This document shows positions 23,206-33,177 of a stretch of DNA of 64,000 bases, in pieces (the first letter of the stretch is position 1; each line of letters opens with the position of its first letter). Under the pieces are notes generated by a model. That model did not search any database and was not told where the DNA came from. It saw nothing but the letters and a program-made list of their open reading frames with translations. The stretch comes from Candidatus Caldilinea saccharophila. GTDB lineage: Bacteria > Chloroflexota > Anaerolineae > Caldilineales > Caldilineaceae. Location: positions 28,298-92,297 of the forward strand of contig JADJVW010000030.1 of assembly GCA_016710365.1 (NCBI GenBank), written 5' to 3'. The position numbers and the translations under genes were made by a program.

Positions 23206-23329
23206 CGATTACCCGTCTTGACTGTTACCCGTCTTGACTGTTACCCGTCTTGACTGTTACCCGTCTTGACTGTTACCCGTCTTGACTGTTACCCGTCTTG
23301 ACTGTTACCCGCCCTGACTGTTACATTGA
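23202..23329. repeat. 16-bp tandem repeat, seven units and a partial eighth
   Basis: Unit TTGACTGTTACCCGTC, head to tail without spacers. Units 2-6 are identical; the first (TTGACGATTACCCGTC) and the last ones differ slightly. It begins at the stop codon of mrpG and ends 100 bp before the aminotransferase gene. Each unit contains a TTGAC, which resembles a -35 box, but no -10 box recurs. Confidence 0.9.
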
Positions 23330-23372
23330 CCTCCAATACAGTTGCTTGAGCCATCATTTTGTCTATCATCGG

Positions 23373-23411
23373 CTCAGAGACCGGGTTTCCATGCGAAACT
23401 CGGTCTCTGAG
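23373..23411 (+). promoter_or_regulatory. Long hairpin before the aminotransferase gene
   Basis: CTCAGAGACCGGGTTTC and GAAACTCGGTCTCTGAG form a 17-bp stem with one G-U pair and a 5-nt loop. TTTTC follows at once, so it could end transcription from the mrp operon. It stops 21 bp before the ATG at 23433. It may equally be a dispersed GGGTTTC-type repeat. Confidence 0.6.
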
Positions 23412-23432
23412 TTTTCAGGAGCAAACCTACCT

Positions 23433-24632
23433 ATGTCTTCCAATCTTGAGTCTTCCACTTTTGGGTCTTTTAACTTTGATATTCCGGTTGAGCGGAGGGG
23501 CACGGACAGCGGGAAGTGGGGCTGGTTTGGCGAGGATGTGCTGCCTATGTGGGTCGCCGACATGGACTTTGCCTCGCCGCAGCCGATCATCGATGCCTTG
23601 CAGCGCCGCGTGCAGCATGGCGTCTTTGGCTACGGCATGGATTCCAACGCGCTCAAACAGACGATCGTCGAGCGCATGGCGCGACTCTACGCCTGGACGA
23701 TCCAGCCCGACGACATTGTGATGCTGTCGGGGCTGGTAAGCGGCCTCAACATCGTCAGCCGCGCGGTGGGTGAACCGGGCGACGGCGTGCTGATTAACAC
23801 GCCCGTCTATGGCCCATTCTTGACCGCGCCCGTTAACCAGCAGCGCTCGCTGCAATCGGCGCCGCTGGAAGTCGCCAAACAAGGCCGCCGCCTGCACTAC
23901 ACGCTGAACATGCCGGGGTTGGCCGCAGCAATCCAGCCCACGACCCGGCTGTTCCTGCTCTGCAACCCACATAACCCGGTGGGGCGCGCCTTCACACGCG
24001 GCGAACTCACCGAGATCGCCGCCTTTTGCGAAAATCACGACTTGGTGATTTGTTCGGACGAGATTCACTGCGATTTGCTGCTTGGCGGGACGCGCCACAT
24101 CCCCATCGCCAGTCTGTCGCCGGAGATCGCACAGCGCACCATCACCCTGATGGCGCCGAGCAAGAGCTTCAATGTGCCTGGCCTGGGCGCCAGCTTTGCG
24201 ATCGTGCAGAACGCGGCGTTGCGCAAGCAGTTGGAGGCGAGCATGGCCGGCATCGTCCCGCACGTCAATATCCTGGGCGTCGTGGCGGCGGAGGCGGCCT
24301 ACGCCGATTGCGATGATTGGCTGCAGGCGCTGCAAGCCTATCTGACAGCCAATCGCGACTACGCCGTACAATTCGTGGAAGATCGTCTGCCCGGCGTCGC
24401 TACGACCAGCCCAGAGGCGACCTACCTGTTGTGGCTCGATCTCCGTGCGACCGGACTTGGCGAAAAGCCGGCCGATCACCTGCTCAAGACGGCGAAGCTT
24501 GCCGTCAACGATGGCGCCTGGTTTGGTGAGGGCGGCGAAGGCTTTGTACGCGTGAATTTTGGCTGCCCGCGCAGCACATTAACGGATGGGCTGACGCGCA
24601 TCGAAGCTGCCTTGAAGTTAGAAAATGATTGA
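23433..24632 (+). CDS. PatB/MalY-type aminotransferase (C-S lyase)
   Basis: 399 residues. It is a fold-type I PLP enzyme: MWVADMDFASPQPIIDAL near the start is the PatB/MalY signature, CNPHNPVGRAFTRGEL and CSDEIHCDLLL hold the PLP-contacting Asn and Asp, and MAPSKSFNVPGLGASF holds the Schiff-base Lys. The family cleaves cystathionine or cysteine conjugates and can transaminate. The start at 23433 follows TCAGGAGCAAACC; the frame is open back to 23298, but that part runs through the repeat and hairpin. The promoter of the following operon begins inside the end of this gene. Confidence 0.93.
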   Translation: MSSNLESSTFGSFNFDIPVERRGTDSGKWGWFGEDVLPMWVADMDFASPQPIIDALQRRVQHGVFGYGMDSNALKQTIVERMARLYAWTIQPDDIVMLSGLVSGLNIVSRAVGEPGDGVLINTPVYGPFLTAPVNQQRSLQSAPLEVAKQGRRLHYTLNMPGLAAAIQPTTRLFLLCNPHNPVGRAFTRGELTEIAAFCENHDLVICSDEIHCDLLLGGTRHIPIASLSPEIAQRTITLMAPSKSFNVPGLGASFAIVQNAALRKQLEASMAGIVPHVNILGVVAAEAAYADCDDWLQALQAYLTANRDYAVQFVEDRLPGVATTSPEATYLLWLDLRATGLGEKPADHLLKTAKLAVNDGAWFGEGGEGFVRVNFGCPRSTLTDGLTRIEAALKLEND

Positions 24633-24665
24633 CCGCCGTGCGATTTCGTTTTACAATAAACGAAA
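24629..24665 (+). promoter_or_regulatory. Promoter with palindromic operator for the signalling operon
   Basis: TTGACC (24629-24634), 17-nt spacer, TACAAT (24652-24657). TTTCGTTT (24644-24651) and AAACGAAA (24658-24665) are perfect 8-bp inverted arms whose 6-nt centre is exactly the -10 box. A dimeric repressor bound here would cover the -10 element. The -35 box overlaps the stop codon of the aminotransferase gene. A small hairpin ACCTGC-GTAA-GCAGGT lies just before the ribosome-binding site of the next gene. Confidence 0.75.
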
Positions 24666-24734
24666 CTGACCAGTAAATAGGTGGAGACCCGACGACTGAA
24701 CGACGTAACCTGCGTAAGCAGGTGAGGATCATCG

Positions 24735-26652
24735 ATGCCCCTTTCTATCCGATGGCCGCATCATCCGACCAGGATGAGCGACCTCATCGACCCGGAGACG
24801 CTGGCTGTCCTCATTTCTGGCTCGTGCGCGCGCTTGGGGCGCGCGCTCACGGTGCTCGATTACGACAAGGGCGCGGGGGCGATTGCCCGGATCGACCCGT
24901 TGCTGCCCTGGCAGAACTTCGCAGCGTTCTGCCAATTGCTCCGCAATGAAACCCGTGTACGTGGTGGCAACGCTGCCTGCGAAGCGTGCGATCAGGAACG
25001 TGCACGCAGCGTCGCCATCAACGGTGACGACCGTGCTTGTGGCGCTGCCGCCGGCTATCGCTGTCACATGGGGTTGACCGATTTCTCACAAGTGATCTGC
25101 GTCGATGAGCTACCGGTTGCTGTGCTGCTGGCAGGTCAATTTGCCGCGCCTCAGAAAAAGGATGAAGTGCGCCATCTTGTGCAGCGAATTGCAAAGGGCG
25201 CGCGGTCGGAAATTCAATTGCTTGACGATGGGGTGGAAGGCGAACTCCTGCAGCGGGTCGACCAAATTGACCCTCCATCCCCCGACTTTGCGGCGCGCTT
25301 CAGCCGCGAGGCCGAACGGCTACAGACGATGGCGGCCGCGCATTATCATCGCCAGAAGGTCGAATACGAAAATGAGTTTCTGGACAAATTGCGCAAAGCG
25401 CGGCGTTTCGCCGATGTCACAACCTTGCAGGAGATCAGCGGTGAAGCTGAACGGCTGCTGCGCATGGTGCAGGAGCATTGCGGCATCCGGTACATCGTTT
25501 TGTTTTGCAGTGTTGGCGAGCGCGATACGGTGCTCACCCCACTTGCCCAGGTCGGCTTCCAGATCGAAACCGGCGCCGAAGCGCTTGAGCTTCCCCATTT
25601 CAACTGGACCAAGTCTGGTTTATCTAAAATCGATGACGCCGAAGGCTACTGGTACATCGACCGCAAGGAACCGGCCTTTGCGCGCGGGGTGCGCGGCGAT
25701 CATACGAGCAGCCTGAATAGCGCCGCGTGCGCGCTGGCGCTGATGCTGGGAAATGGACACCGCATGGTGGTGCTTTTCGGGCCTTTTGCGGAGCTAACGG
25801 ATCCGCGCAAAGAAAGCGAATTCCTCTTTAATCTGAGCCGCATTATTGGGTGGGGCGTCTATGCGCAGGTGCAGGCGTTGCGACTGCGTGAGGAGCGGGA
25901 GCGCGCACAGGCCACGACTATGCTGTTACAGCACCGGCTCAAGACTGCACTGACGCCGATTGCAACCCATATCGGGCGCGCGAAACTGCAATTGGAAAAG
26001 CGCCACTATGACACTTCACTGCGCACCGTGGTCGAGCAGATCAAGGCGGCGCACGACCTCAGCCTGCAACTGGGGCGCGCCGCGCGCGAAACTGCGCGGT
26101 CCGCGGTGGTCATGGTGGAGCGCGATGACCTCAAGTTTGCCATGTATCCGCTTTCGGTGCTGGTCGCCAACTGCGGAGGGCTTTGTCAGACAAGCCGAGG
26201 CGCGCGCGGAACTGAGCATCGAAGCCACCATTGAGCAGTTGCCCTACGCCGAGGTCGACATTGCGCGGCTGACGATCGCCATCAGCAATCTGCTCGACAA
26301 CGCCGTCAAATATTCATTCCCCACCACGCGCATCCAGGTGCTGGCCGTGCCGCCCAATGCCACGGATCGTCATCATGCCACCATCCTGGTGCAAGATATG
26401 GGCGACCCGATCCCGCCCGATAAGATGGCGCTCATTTTCGAGCGAGGCAAGCGTGGGCTGGCCGAAGTCAAAATGGGCAGGATCCCCGGCACCGGCTACG
26501 GGCTGTGGGAGGCGCGCGCCATTGTGGAGGCGCACGGCGGCTCGCTTGAGGTGAAGTGCACTGAGACAAATTTTCATTTACGTCAGGGGCGCGCGTATCG
26601 CGTCAATTTTGCGGTGCGGATTCCTCTGCGCCAGAAAAACCTTGCCACGTAA
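24735..26652 (+). CDS. PocR-domain sensor histidine kinase, one frameshift
   Basis: About 638 residues after joining. Residues 15-180 form a PocR-type sensory domain with its Cys set (CEACDQERARS, CGAAAGYRCHMGL), which in other proteins binds small ligands or responds to redox state. Residues 215-395 look like a second sensory region. The phosphoacceptor is probably His in LLQHRLKTALTPIATHIGRA. The HATPase part has the N box (ISNLLDNAVKYS), DMGDPIPPDKMALIFERGKR and GTGYGLWEARAIVEAHGG. The frame slips by one base near 26172 between VLVANC and EGFVRQAEARAEL. The start at 24735 follows AGGTGAGGATC; ATG at 24774 is the alternative. No membrane helices, so cytoplasmic. First gene of a six-gene operon. 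Confidence 0.88.
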
Positions 26653-26675
26653 CGGTTGATGCGGACGGAGTGTAA

Positions 26676-27113
26676 ATGATGGGTCATCGGATTCTGCTCT
26701 TTGACGACGATTATCTCAGCATGGAGCCGTTGAAAGAGGCGATCGAGGACTATGGCTACACGGTCGTGCTGACGGCCGCGCAGGAAATTCTGGATCAACT
26801 TACCGTCGAACGGTTCGACCTGATCAGCGTCGATTTTATGATCCACCCCGAGACGCCGGCGCTGGAAGGAGAAGGCGTCATTGCCAACGTCCACTATCCA
26901 GGCGTAAGCTGGCAAGAAACCGGGCTGGAGTTCTTGCGCCGTCTGCGTCGCGGCGACTATGAGGGCATTGACGGCCAAGGCACAGCCAGGACGACGCCCG
27001 CCATCATTCTTTCCGCCACGGCCGACCCCGACGAAACCTACGATGCGCAGGTCATCTTTGAAAAGCCGTTCGCTTTGGACGAGGTCATCACGGCGCTGGA
27101 GACTCTGTTGTAA
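26676..27113 (+). CDS. Stand-alone response-regulator receiver domain
   Basis: 145 residues. Acidic pair at the N-terminus (ILLFDDDYLSMEPL), phosphoacceptor Asp in LISVDFMIHPETP near residue 53, Ser/Thr in IILSATADPDET and the conserved Lys in VIFEKPFALDE. There is no output domain, so it works as a phosphorelay intermediate or by binding a partner. An insert of some 25 residues after the phosphoacceptor (EGEGVIANVHYPGVSWQETG) makes it longer than a standard 120-residue receiver. It follows the PocR kinase by 23 bp and precedes the GAF kinase by 39 bp. Confidence 0.88.
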   Translation: MMGHRILLFDDDYLSMEPLKEAIEDYGYTVVLTAAQEILDQLTVERFDLISVDFMIHPETPALEGEGVIANVHYPGVSWQETGLEFLRRLRRGDYEGIDGQGTARTTPAIILSATADPDETYDAQVIFEKPFALDEVITALETLL

Positions 27114-27152
27114 AGATAAATTGCGCGCACAAGGCGCGAGGATACTTGGTTC

Positions 27153-30100
27153 ATGAGCACACGCGGCCCCTCCTTTCTCAGCGATCTCGAACGCAATGCA
27201 CGTAAATATGAGAATTTGCTGCGCGCTTTACGCCACACAAATGAAATTGCGCACGAGATCGAACGCGCCGCCCAGTTCACCATCGCCGATATTTTGGCGC
27301 GGCTGCTGCCACACTACGTCACCGCCATCGAGGCGCAGCGCGGTTTCGTCGCGCGCCGATCCGCCAGGGGACAGCGCGGCAGAGCTTTTGACGTCATCAC
27401 CGTCGAACCGGCAAACCAGGCTGCCTATAGCGTGATGACGTCGGCGCGGCTCGAAAAGATGGTCGGTGACGGCGGCGCTCGCATTCTTTCCACCCACGAG
27501 CGCGCGGGCGTGATCCCGGAGCTGCGTGGCTTCGAGGCGCGCTCGGCCGTGCTTGCCTCTTTCCGTGCGCTGGACTATGTTTATCTGGTAGGTCTGCTCG
27601 ACAAGGTGGAGGCGGACAAATATCCCTTTCTGGCCGCCGACCGCCGCGTGTTGGAGAATCTGCTCAGCCTGCTGGCGCTTGGCGTGCGCAGCGTCGAACG
27701 CCGTCAACGCGAGTTGCAGATCATCCAGGAGATCAGCGAGCGCATCGTCGACAGCGGGGCGCAGACGAGCGGCGACGGCATCTGGCAGATGATCGCGCGC
27801 AATGTCGCCGACGTCAGCAGCGCGCAGGTGGTTGGCATCTATGCCTACAACGCCGACCGCCAGCAACTGGAGCCACGCTGCATCTGGGACAATGCGCAAA
27901 TGGCCGTCATCGGCGCCGGCGCACCGCTGGCGCGCGAGAGCGCCAGTCTCAACGGCGCCGTGGCCCGCACGTTGACGCCACGCTACCTGCCGGACGTTGA
28001 AGCCAGCCCGGATCTGTTCCTGGCCACCGCCGCGGAGACAGGCGTGCGCGCCGCCTATTGCGCGCCGCTCGTCAGCCGCCAGGAACTGGTGGGAACGCTC
28101 TATGTGGCAAGTGTGCAGCCGGACGGCATCGCGCTTGATCAGCGCGACGCCGTCGACCGGCTGGCGCCGCATGTAGCCATCGCCCTGCACAACGCGCTGC
28201 TGCTAGATCGTGACCGCCGCGCGCTTCAGATCGACGAGGATGTGATCAGGATTCAACAGGCGATTGCCGACGTGCTGCAAGAGGAGAAGCAGGCCGAGCA
28301 GATCCGCGATGTCCTGCTGCAATTTTTCCCAGCGCAGAGTGATTTCTTTGTGGCGGGCTACAATGCTGACACCCGTGAGATTCGCCTGCGCATTGTCTAC
28401 GAACACGGGGAACTGGTTCAAAATTTAGACAACCACCCACGCTATCGTCCGCGCCATGACGGCGAGCGTCGCGGTCTGTTCGACTATATGCTGAGCCACA
28501 AAGCGTCGCTGTTGGATGTCCCCGATTTTGCCGCCTGGCCGGATGTACAAGAGATCGAAGACGACTTCAAAGCCGATGTGCAATGCTGTCTGATCAAAAC
28601 GTTGGAACATGAGGGACAATTGACCGGTTGGGTGGGCTTCCGCAGCTATACCCAGCCGGCAAGCTTCAATGAGCGCCATCGCATCCTGCTGGAGATGACC
28701 GCGCCGCACATTGCCGTCGTGCAGCGCAACGCGCAGCTTTACGATCAGCGCATCCGCGAGCGGGAGGTTGTGAGTGAATTTCAGACTGCCATTACGAAGT
28801 TGAGCCAAACTGAAAAAGAAGAGATCGAGGATGTCAGCGCGGGAGTGCGCAAGGCGCTGCGTTCCCTGGGTCTATACACCGGTGATTTCTATATTGCGCT
28901 ATATGATGAGCAACGCCAGCAGGTACGCGTGCCGGTTTGTTATGAACACGGCGTGCATTTAGATGCTGATACGCGCAACGCGCATCCCGTTTACCGCTCG
29001 CGCACGCTCGACAGGCGCAACGGGCTGGTCGAGTGGATTTTGCGCAACGACCAGCCTGTGCTGGCGCGCACGCGCCGTGAGGTGGAAGCGTGGCGAGATA
29101 AGGGTGTGACCGACCTGCCCGAAGCTGCGTGTTGCTGGTTGGGCGTGCCCATGCGGATGCGTAACCGGCTGATGGGGGTGATGGCGCTGCGCAGCTCCAC
29201 CGCAGAGCATGTGTTCACAGAAGCGCATATCCCGCTTTTTCTCACCATCGCCAACCAGGCCGCGATCACCATCGACAATGCGCGGCTTTTTCAGCAATTG
29301 GACAAACAGCACGTGGGGCTGCTGCGCGCGGGCCAGGCCATTGCCGCGGCTAGTAACGAGCTGGAGGATGTGCTGAATATCATTCTGGAGCAGGCCGTGC
29401 GGATGACCGACAGCCATCTAGGGGTGATTTACGGCATCGAAGGCGAGTCGCTTGTCTTGCGCGCCGTATGGCCGGCGCGAGAAATGGAACGGATGCGCGG
29501 CTTATACAACCAGATCCCGCTCACCGCACCTGGCGTGATGGCGCGTGCCGTGCGCGAACGTCGCGCCCAACTGATTGCCGATGTGAGTGAGACAAGTGAA
29601 TATCTGGACATCTCCAATGGCGTGACGCGTTCCGAGCTGGCAGTGGCTTTGATTCGCGGCGCTGCCAGCACCGGCGAAGTGCTTGGCGTGCTCAATGTCG
29701 AGCACCGCGAGGTCGGCGGATTGGATGACACCCATCGGCGCCAGTTGATCTCCCTGTCCAATCTTGCCATTGCCGCCCTGCAAAGTGCAGAAAGGACGGT
29801 CGAGCGTCGCCGTCTGCACACTATCGCCGTCATGGGCGTCTTTGGCGCGGATGTGATTCACGATGTCAAACAGGAAATCAGCACCATCCGCTGGGCCGTC
29901 GATCGGCTGCGGGATCGCCATGATTTAGACGCCGCCGCGCTCAGCGATCTGGGCGAAATCGACGAGGCCGCCGCACGGATGCGGGTGCCCGACCTGTCTA
30001 CGACTGAACGCTCCCTGGGCGCGGCAGGGGCATCGCCTGTTCTGACCTGGGTGGACAGCACCGTTGCCGACGAGGTAGCCTTCTTCCGTAAGCGCACGGC

Positions 30101-30524
30101 CATCGACGTCGAGCTTGACCAGAGGTGCGACGACATCCAGGCGCGCATTCACGAGGAATGGCTGCGCCGGTTGATCCGGCATTATTTGAAGAATGCCCAG
30201 AAACATCTGACCAGCACGCGCAAGCCGCATATTGTGGTGCGCACGCGCGTCGACGATGCCATGATGACTGTCTATGTCGAGGATAATGGGCCTGGCGTGC
30301 GGGAGAACATTCGCCCGCAGCTTTTCGACTGGGAGATCGTCCATGAGAATGGCCCGCCTGGCCGCGGTTTGCTGCTGGTGTCGCTAGTGGCCGAGGCGCA
30401 CGGCGGCCGCGCCTGGCTGGTCGGCAGTGAGGTCGGCCACGGCGCCTGTTTTGCCTTTTCGCTGCCGGTTGCACCGACCGTAACACCGGCGCCGGAGGAA
30501 TTTGACTCACCGTCATTGCGATAA
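27153..30524 (+). CDS. Large soluble histidine kinase with about five GAF domains
   Basis: 1123 residues, unbroken. About five GAF or GAF-like units follow each other at roughly 45-180, 195-345, 365-530, 545-715 and 725-880, judged from repeated AYCAPLVSRQELVGTLYVAS, CWLGVPMRMRNRLMGVMALR and GAASTGEVLGVLNVEHREVG type strands. The transmitter has a His box GADVIHDVKQEISTIRWAVD near residue 900 and an HATPase region with HYLKNAQKHL, VYVEDNGPGVRE and GRGLLLVSLVAEAHGG up to 1110. No membrane segment. GAF arrays sense cyclic nucleotides, chromophores or metabolites; no bilin-binding Cys is obvious. It lies between the two receiver genes and could phosphorylate either. Confidence 0.9.
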   Translation: MSTRGPSFLSDLERNARKYENLLRALRHTNEIAHEIERAAQFTIADILARLLPHYVTAIEAQRGFVARRSARGQRGRAFDVITVEPANQAAYSVMTSARLEKMVGDGGARILSTHERAGVIPELRGFEARSAVLASFRALDYVYLVGLLDKVEADKYPFLAADRRVLENLLSLLALGVRSVERRQRELQIIQEISERIVDSGAQTSGDGIWQMIARNVADVSSAQVVGIYAYNADRQQLEPRCIWDNAQMAVIGAGAPLARESASLNGAVARTLTPRYLPDVEASPDLFLATAAETGVRAAYCAPLVSRQELVGTLYVASVQPDGIALDQRDAVDRLAPHVAIALHNALLLDRDRRALQIDEDVIRIQQAIADVLQEEKQAEQIRDVLLQFFPAQSDFFVAGYNADTREIRLRIVYEHGELVQNLDNHPRYRPRHDGERRGLFDYMLSHKASLLDVPDFAAWPDVQEIEDDFKADVQCCLIKTLEHEGQLTGWVGFRSYTQPASFNERHRILLEMTAPHIAVVQRNAQLYDQRIREREVVSEFQTAITKLSQTEKEEIEDVSAGVRKALRSLGLYTGDFYIALYDEQRQQVRVPVCYEHGVHLDADTRNAHPVYRSRTLDRRNGLVEWILRNDQPVLARTRREVEAWRDKGVTDLPEAACCWLGVPMRMRNRLMGVMALRSSTAEHVFTEAHIPLFLTIANQAAITIDNARLFQQLDKQHVGLLRAGQAIAAASNELEDVLNIILEQAVRMTDSHLGVIYGIEGESLVLRAVWPAREMERMRGLYNQIPLTAPGVMARAVRERRAQLIADVSETSEYLDISNGVTRSELAVALIRGAASTGEVLGVLNVEHREVGGLDDTHRRQLISLSNLAIAALQSAERTVERRRLHTIAVMGVFGADVIHDVKQEISTIRWAVDRLRDRHDLDAAALSDLGEIDEAAARMRVPDLSTTERSLGAAGASPVLTWVDSTVADEVAFFRKRTAIDVELDQRCDDIQARIHEEWLRRLIRHYLKNAQKHLTSTRKPHIVVRTRVDDAMMTVYVEDNGPGVRENIRPQLFDWEIVHENGPPGRGLLLVSLVAEAHGGRAWLVGSEVGHGACFAFSLPVAPTVTPAPEEFDSPSLR

Positions 30525-30541
30525 TCATTGAGGAGAAAAAT

Positions 30542-32155
30542 ATGTCTACTGTCCCCCTTCCCGTGCTCGAAACGCCCCCGATGGCGCGTGTCCTGGTGAT
30601 CGATAATCGTGAACAGGTGCGCCGCGACCTGAAACGTGGGTTGGAAAGTCGCGGCTATCAAGTCATTGTAGTGGAGGGCGAAGGCGAGCGCCTTCACAAA
30701 AATGCGATGGATCTGGCATGTGACTTTCGTCCCCACGTCGCCATCGTCGATCTACGGCTGGAAGACGATGGCGACATGAGCGACACATCGGGCTTGATGC
30801 TGTTAAGCAAGCTGCGCAAAAAATCCGAAGGGCTGGGTATGATCGCCTATTCGGCTTATCTGACGCCGACCGTCGATCGTAAGATCAACGAACTTGCCGC
30901 CGAGTGGGTGGAAAAAAGCGACGAGCCGCGCGTGTTGAAGGAGGCGGTCGACAAACTGGCCGCCCAATCCTGCGCGAGCAGTCGCCCGTTTACGGTAACT
31001 TGGCCGAAAGAATGGGAAAAGGCGGACGCTGTCCTCAAAGTGTTTGATGCGGAGTTCCTGCCCTCGCTGCTCGACGATGTGATTGCGCAGTTGTTTGAGC
31101 ATGGCAAGCGCGTGTGGATCCATGAAATCGAGGAGAGCACACAGTCGTCGTCACCCCCGGTTTCGCGCGGACGCTCCCTGGTGATCAAGGTGCAACAGCA
31201 AGGTAGCGTAACCAAGAAGATCGTCAAGATCTCCACCCCCAAACGTGTGCGCAATGAAGCCAGGCACTATCAGAAATTTATCCACGAACGATTGCCTGGC
31301 CAGTTTCATACACGGGTGGAAGCGAGAAGCACATACTGGGACGTGGGGGCTTAGGTTTATACTTTGCTGGACGACGATGAGATCACCAGTTTGCGCACCT
31401 TGCGCAATTTCTATGCTGCGGAGCATGATGTCCAGCGACTGTTGGCGCCGATTCGCTTCTGGCAAAAAATCTGGGGGCGCGCCCATGCGGTGAAGGGCTA
31501 TCGAAAAAATCTGTCGATTGCCGAGCAGTATGAAGAATTGTTGGATCTACAAAATAATTTGCAGCGAATCAGAGAGACGCCGCGCCCGGCTGTTCTGGCT
31601 GCACTTGCCCTGCTCGACCCGCTGCTGTGGTGGGAGGAACGCGGCCACGCCTACGCGGCGCGGCCAGGGGTGCGTCAGGTGATTCACGGCGACTTTCACG
31701 CCGACAACCTGTTTACAGATGGCGAACGCGCCTGGCTCGTCGATTTCGAGCGCACCGGTTATGGCCCGATTTACGCCGATTTTTGCGAGTTGGAGATCGA
31801 CATCCTGACGCGTTTATTGCCGGCCAGCGTTCCCGTCGAGGAATTTGTCCGGCTCGCGACCGCGTTGGCCGATGTGAGCGCCAACACGGCGCCTGCGGCC
31901 CTCTCCGATGAAGCGCGCAAGGCGATGGAGTTTGTGCGCGGCTTGCGCGAACTTGCGTTCGCGTCGACGCATCCTGCGCAGGCGGCTGCTTATCAATGGG
32001 GGCTGCTGTGCGATGCGCTCTTTGTGGTGGGCATGCGTCCCTCGCTTCACAACCTGAAGGAACAGGGCGCGCAACAGGAGCGCGCCTGGCTGTACGCATC
32101 CATCCTGTGCCCTTGCATCGAAGCCACACAAAAGCTGGAGGCTGTCCGTCCATGA
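30542..32155 (+). CDS. Receiver domain fused to an APH-fold kinase domain, apparent in-frame TAG
   Basis: About 537 residues. Residues 14-135 are a receiver (RVLVIDNREQVRRDLKRGLE; phosphoacceptor in VAIVDLRLEDDGDMSDTSGL; IAYSAYLTP). Residues 150-537 resemble an aminoglycoside-phosphotransferase-like kinase: KIVKISTPKRVRNEARHYQK gives the Lys and Glu of the N-lobe, VIHGDFHADNLFTDG the catalytic loop and AWLVDFERTGYGP the metal-binding Asp. A TAG stands at 31352-31354 in the same frame as both halves. Two compensating homopolymer errors (one more G before, one fewer after) would give DVGGLVYTLLDDDE and remove it. If the stop is real, the kinase part would need restart at TTG 31364. Such a phospho-controlled small-molecule or protein kinase is rare. 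Its last codons overlap the ATPase gene (ATGA). Confidence 0.8.
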
Positions 32156-33174
32156 AACCGCCCGATCGGTACTCACCTTCCTATCGCAAAGATGAACTCA
32201 CGACGATCTTCCAACATGCGCGTCGCGGCGAGTCGCTCTGTTATGTGGGCATCGCCGGCATTGGCAAATCCAACATCGTCAAGATCCTGAATCGCGAGCG
32301 CGAGTTTCGCCGCCAGTATCTGGGCAACGAGACCGATACGCTCCATTTCCCGGACATCGACGCCACGATCTGGGATCGCACCCCGACCGGCTTGTGGCGC
32401 CTGATGCTGGAAAGCTTGCAAGTCGCCACGACTCACCTGCCGGCGACCACCGTCGATACGAAGGTCATCTCGTTGACGGAGGAAGAAACCTATCGGCGGC
32501 GCATTCAGGCGCAGATCAACCACATCTGCCAGAATCTCAAGCATAAGCTGATGTTCGTGCTGGATGATTTCGACGCCGCCTTTCTGCTTGGGCCGCTGCA
32601 CATGCTGGAGCAATTCAACACCTATCGCAGCGACGGCAACAAGGGCTGTCTGAGCTATCTGATTATCACCAAGCAACTGCCCACCGTGCTTGGGCGTAAA
32701 TTCGAGTTGGAACGGCGCTCAAAATTTTACGACCTCTTTCGCACGAACATTTTTGCGCTTGGCCCCTACGTTGCCAGTGACGCGGTGCATATGGTGCGTT
32801 ATCTTAATCGCGAGGCGGGCGGGCCGTTTGAACGCGGCGAACTGACGCAGATGCAATATCTGGCCGGCGGCCATGCGCGTTTGCTCAAGGTAATCTTTGA
32901 GACGTGGCTCAAACAGCCCCCTGCTTCGACCAATGTCGTCGCCTATTTCGCCGAAAATGCCGATGTTCAGCAGGAATGTGAGCGCATTTTTGGCGGATTG
33001 CACCGGCCAGAACGTGAGGCTGCACTCCGCATTGCGCATGATGAGTTGAGCAGCGCGGATCTCAGCGCCGTCGATCACCTGGTGCGCCGCGGTCTGCTTC
33101 CCGGCGTCGGCAACCCCGAATGGTTCAGCCCGGTGTGGGGCGAGTTTCTGCGTAGAAAAGAACAAGAGGGGTGA
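32152..33174 (+). CDS. P-loop ATPase of AAA/STAND type
   Basis: 340 residues. Walker A is YVGIAGIGKSNIVKIL near residue 35; Walker B is KLMFVLDDFDAAFLL near 135; a sensor-like LSYLIITKQLPTVL follows, then a helical region and a winged-helix-like end (ADLSAVDHLVRRGLLPGVGN). The general plan is like the ATPase core of STAND or ORC-type proteins without a repeat or effector domain. It starts at the ATG that overlaps the stop of the receiver-kinase gene, so translation is coupled. It could act as the switch that receives the kinase signal; this is inference. Confidence 0.85.
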   Translation: MKPPDRYSPSYRKDELTTIFQHARRGESLCYVGIAGIGKSNIVKILNREREFRRQYLGNETDTLHFPDIDATIWDRTPTGLWRLMLESLQVATTHLPATTVDTKVISLTEEETYRRRIQAQINHICQNLKHKLMFVLDDFDAAFLLGPLHMLEQFNTYRSDGNKGCLSYLIITKQLPTVLGRKFELERRSKFYDLFRTNIFALGPYVASDAVHMVRYLNREAGGPFERGELTQMQYLAGGHARLLKVIFETWLKQPPASTNVVAYFAENADVQQECERIFGGLHRPEREAALRIAHDELSSADLSAVDHLVRRGLLPGVGNPEWFSPVWGEFLRRKEQEG

Positions 33175-33177
33175 ATA

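Noticed and set aside
23202..23329. CRISPR array
   Set aside because: The 16-bp units are contiguous with no spacers and no cas genes are present.
23427..24479. 350-residue minus-strand ORF in the aminotransferase gene
   Set aside because: Antisense shadow; the plus-strand reading has PLP-enzyme motifs.
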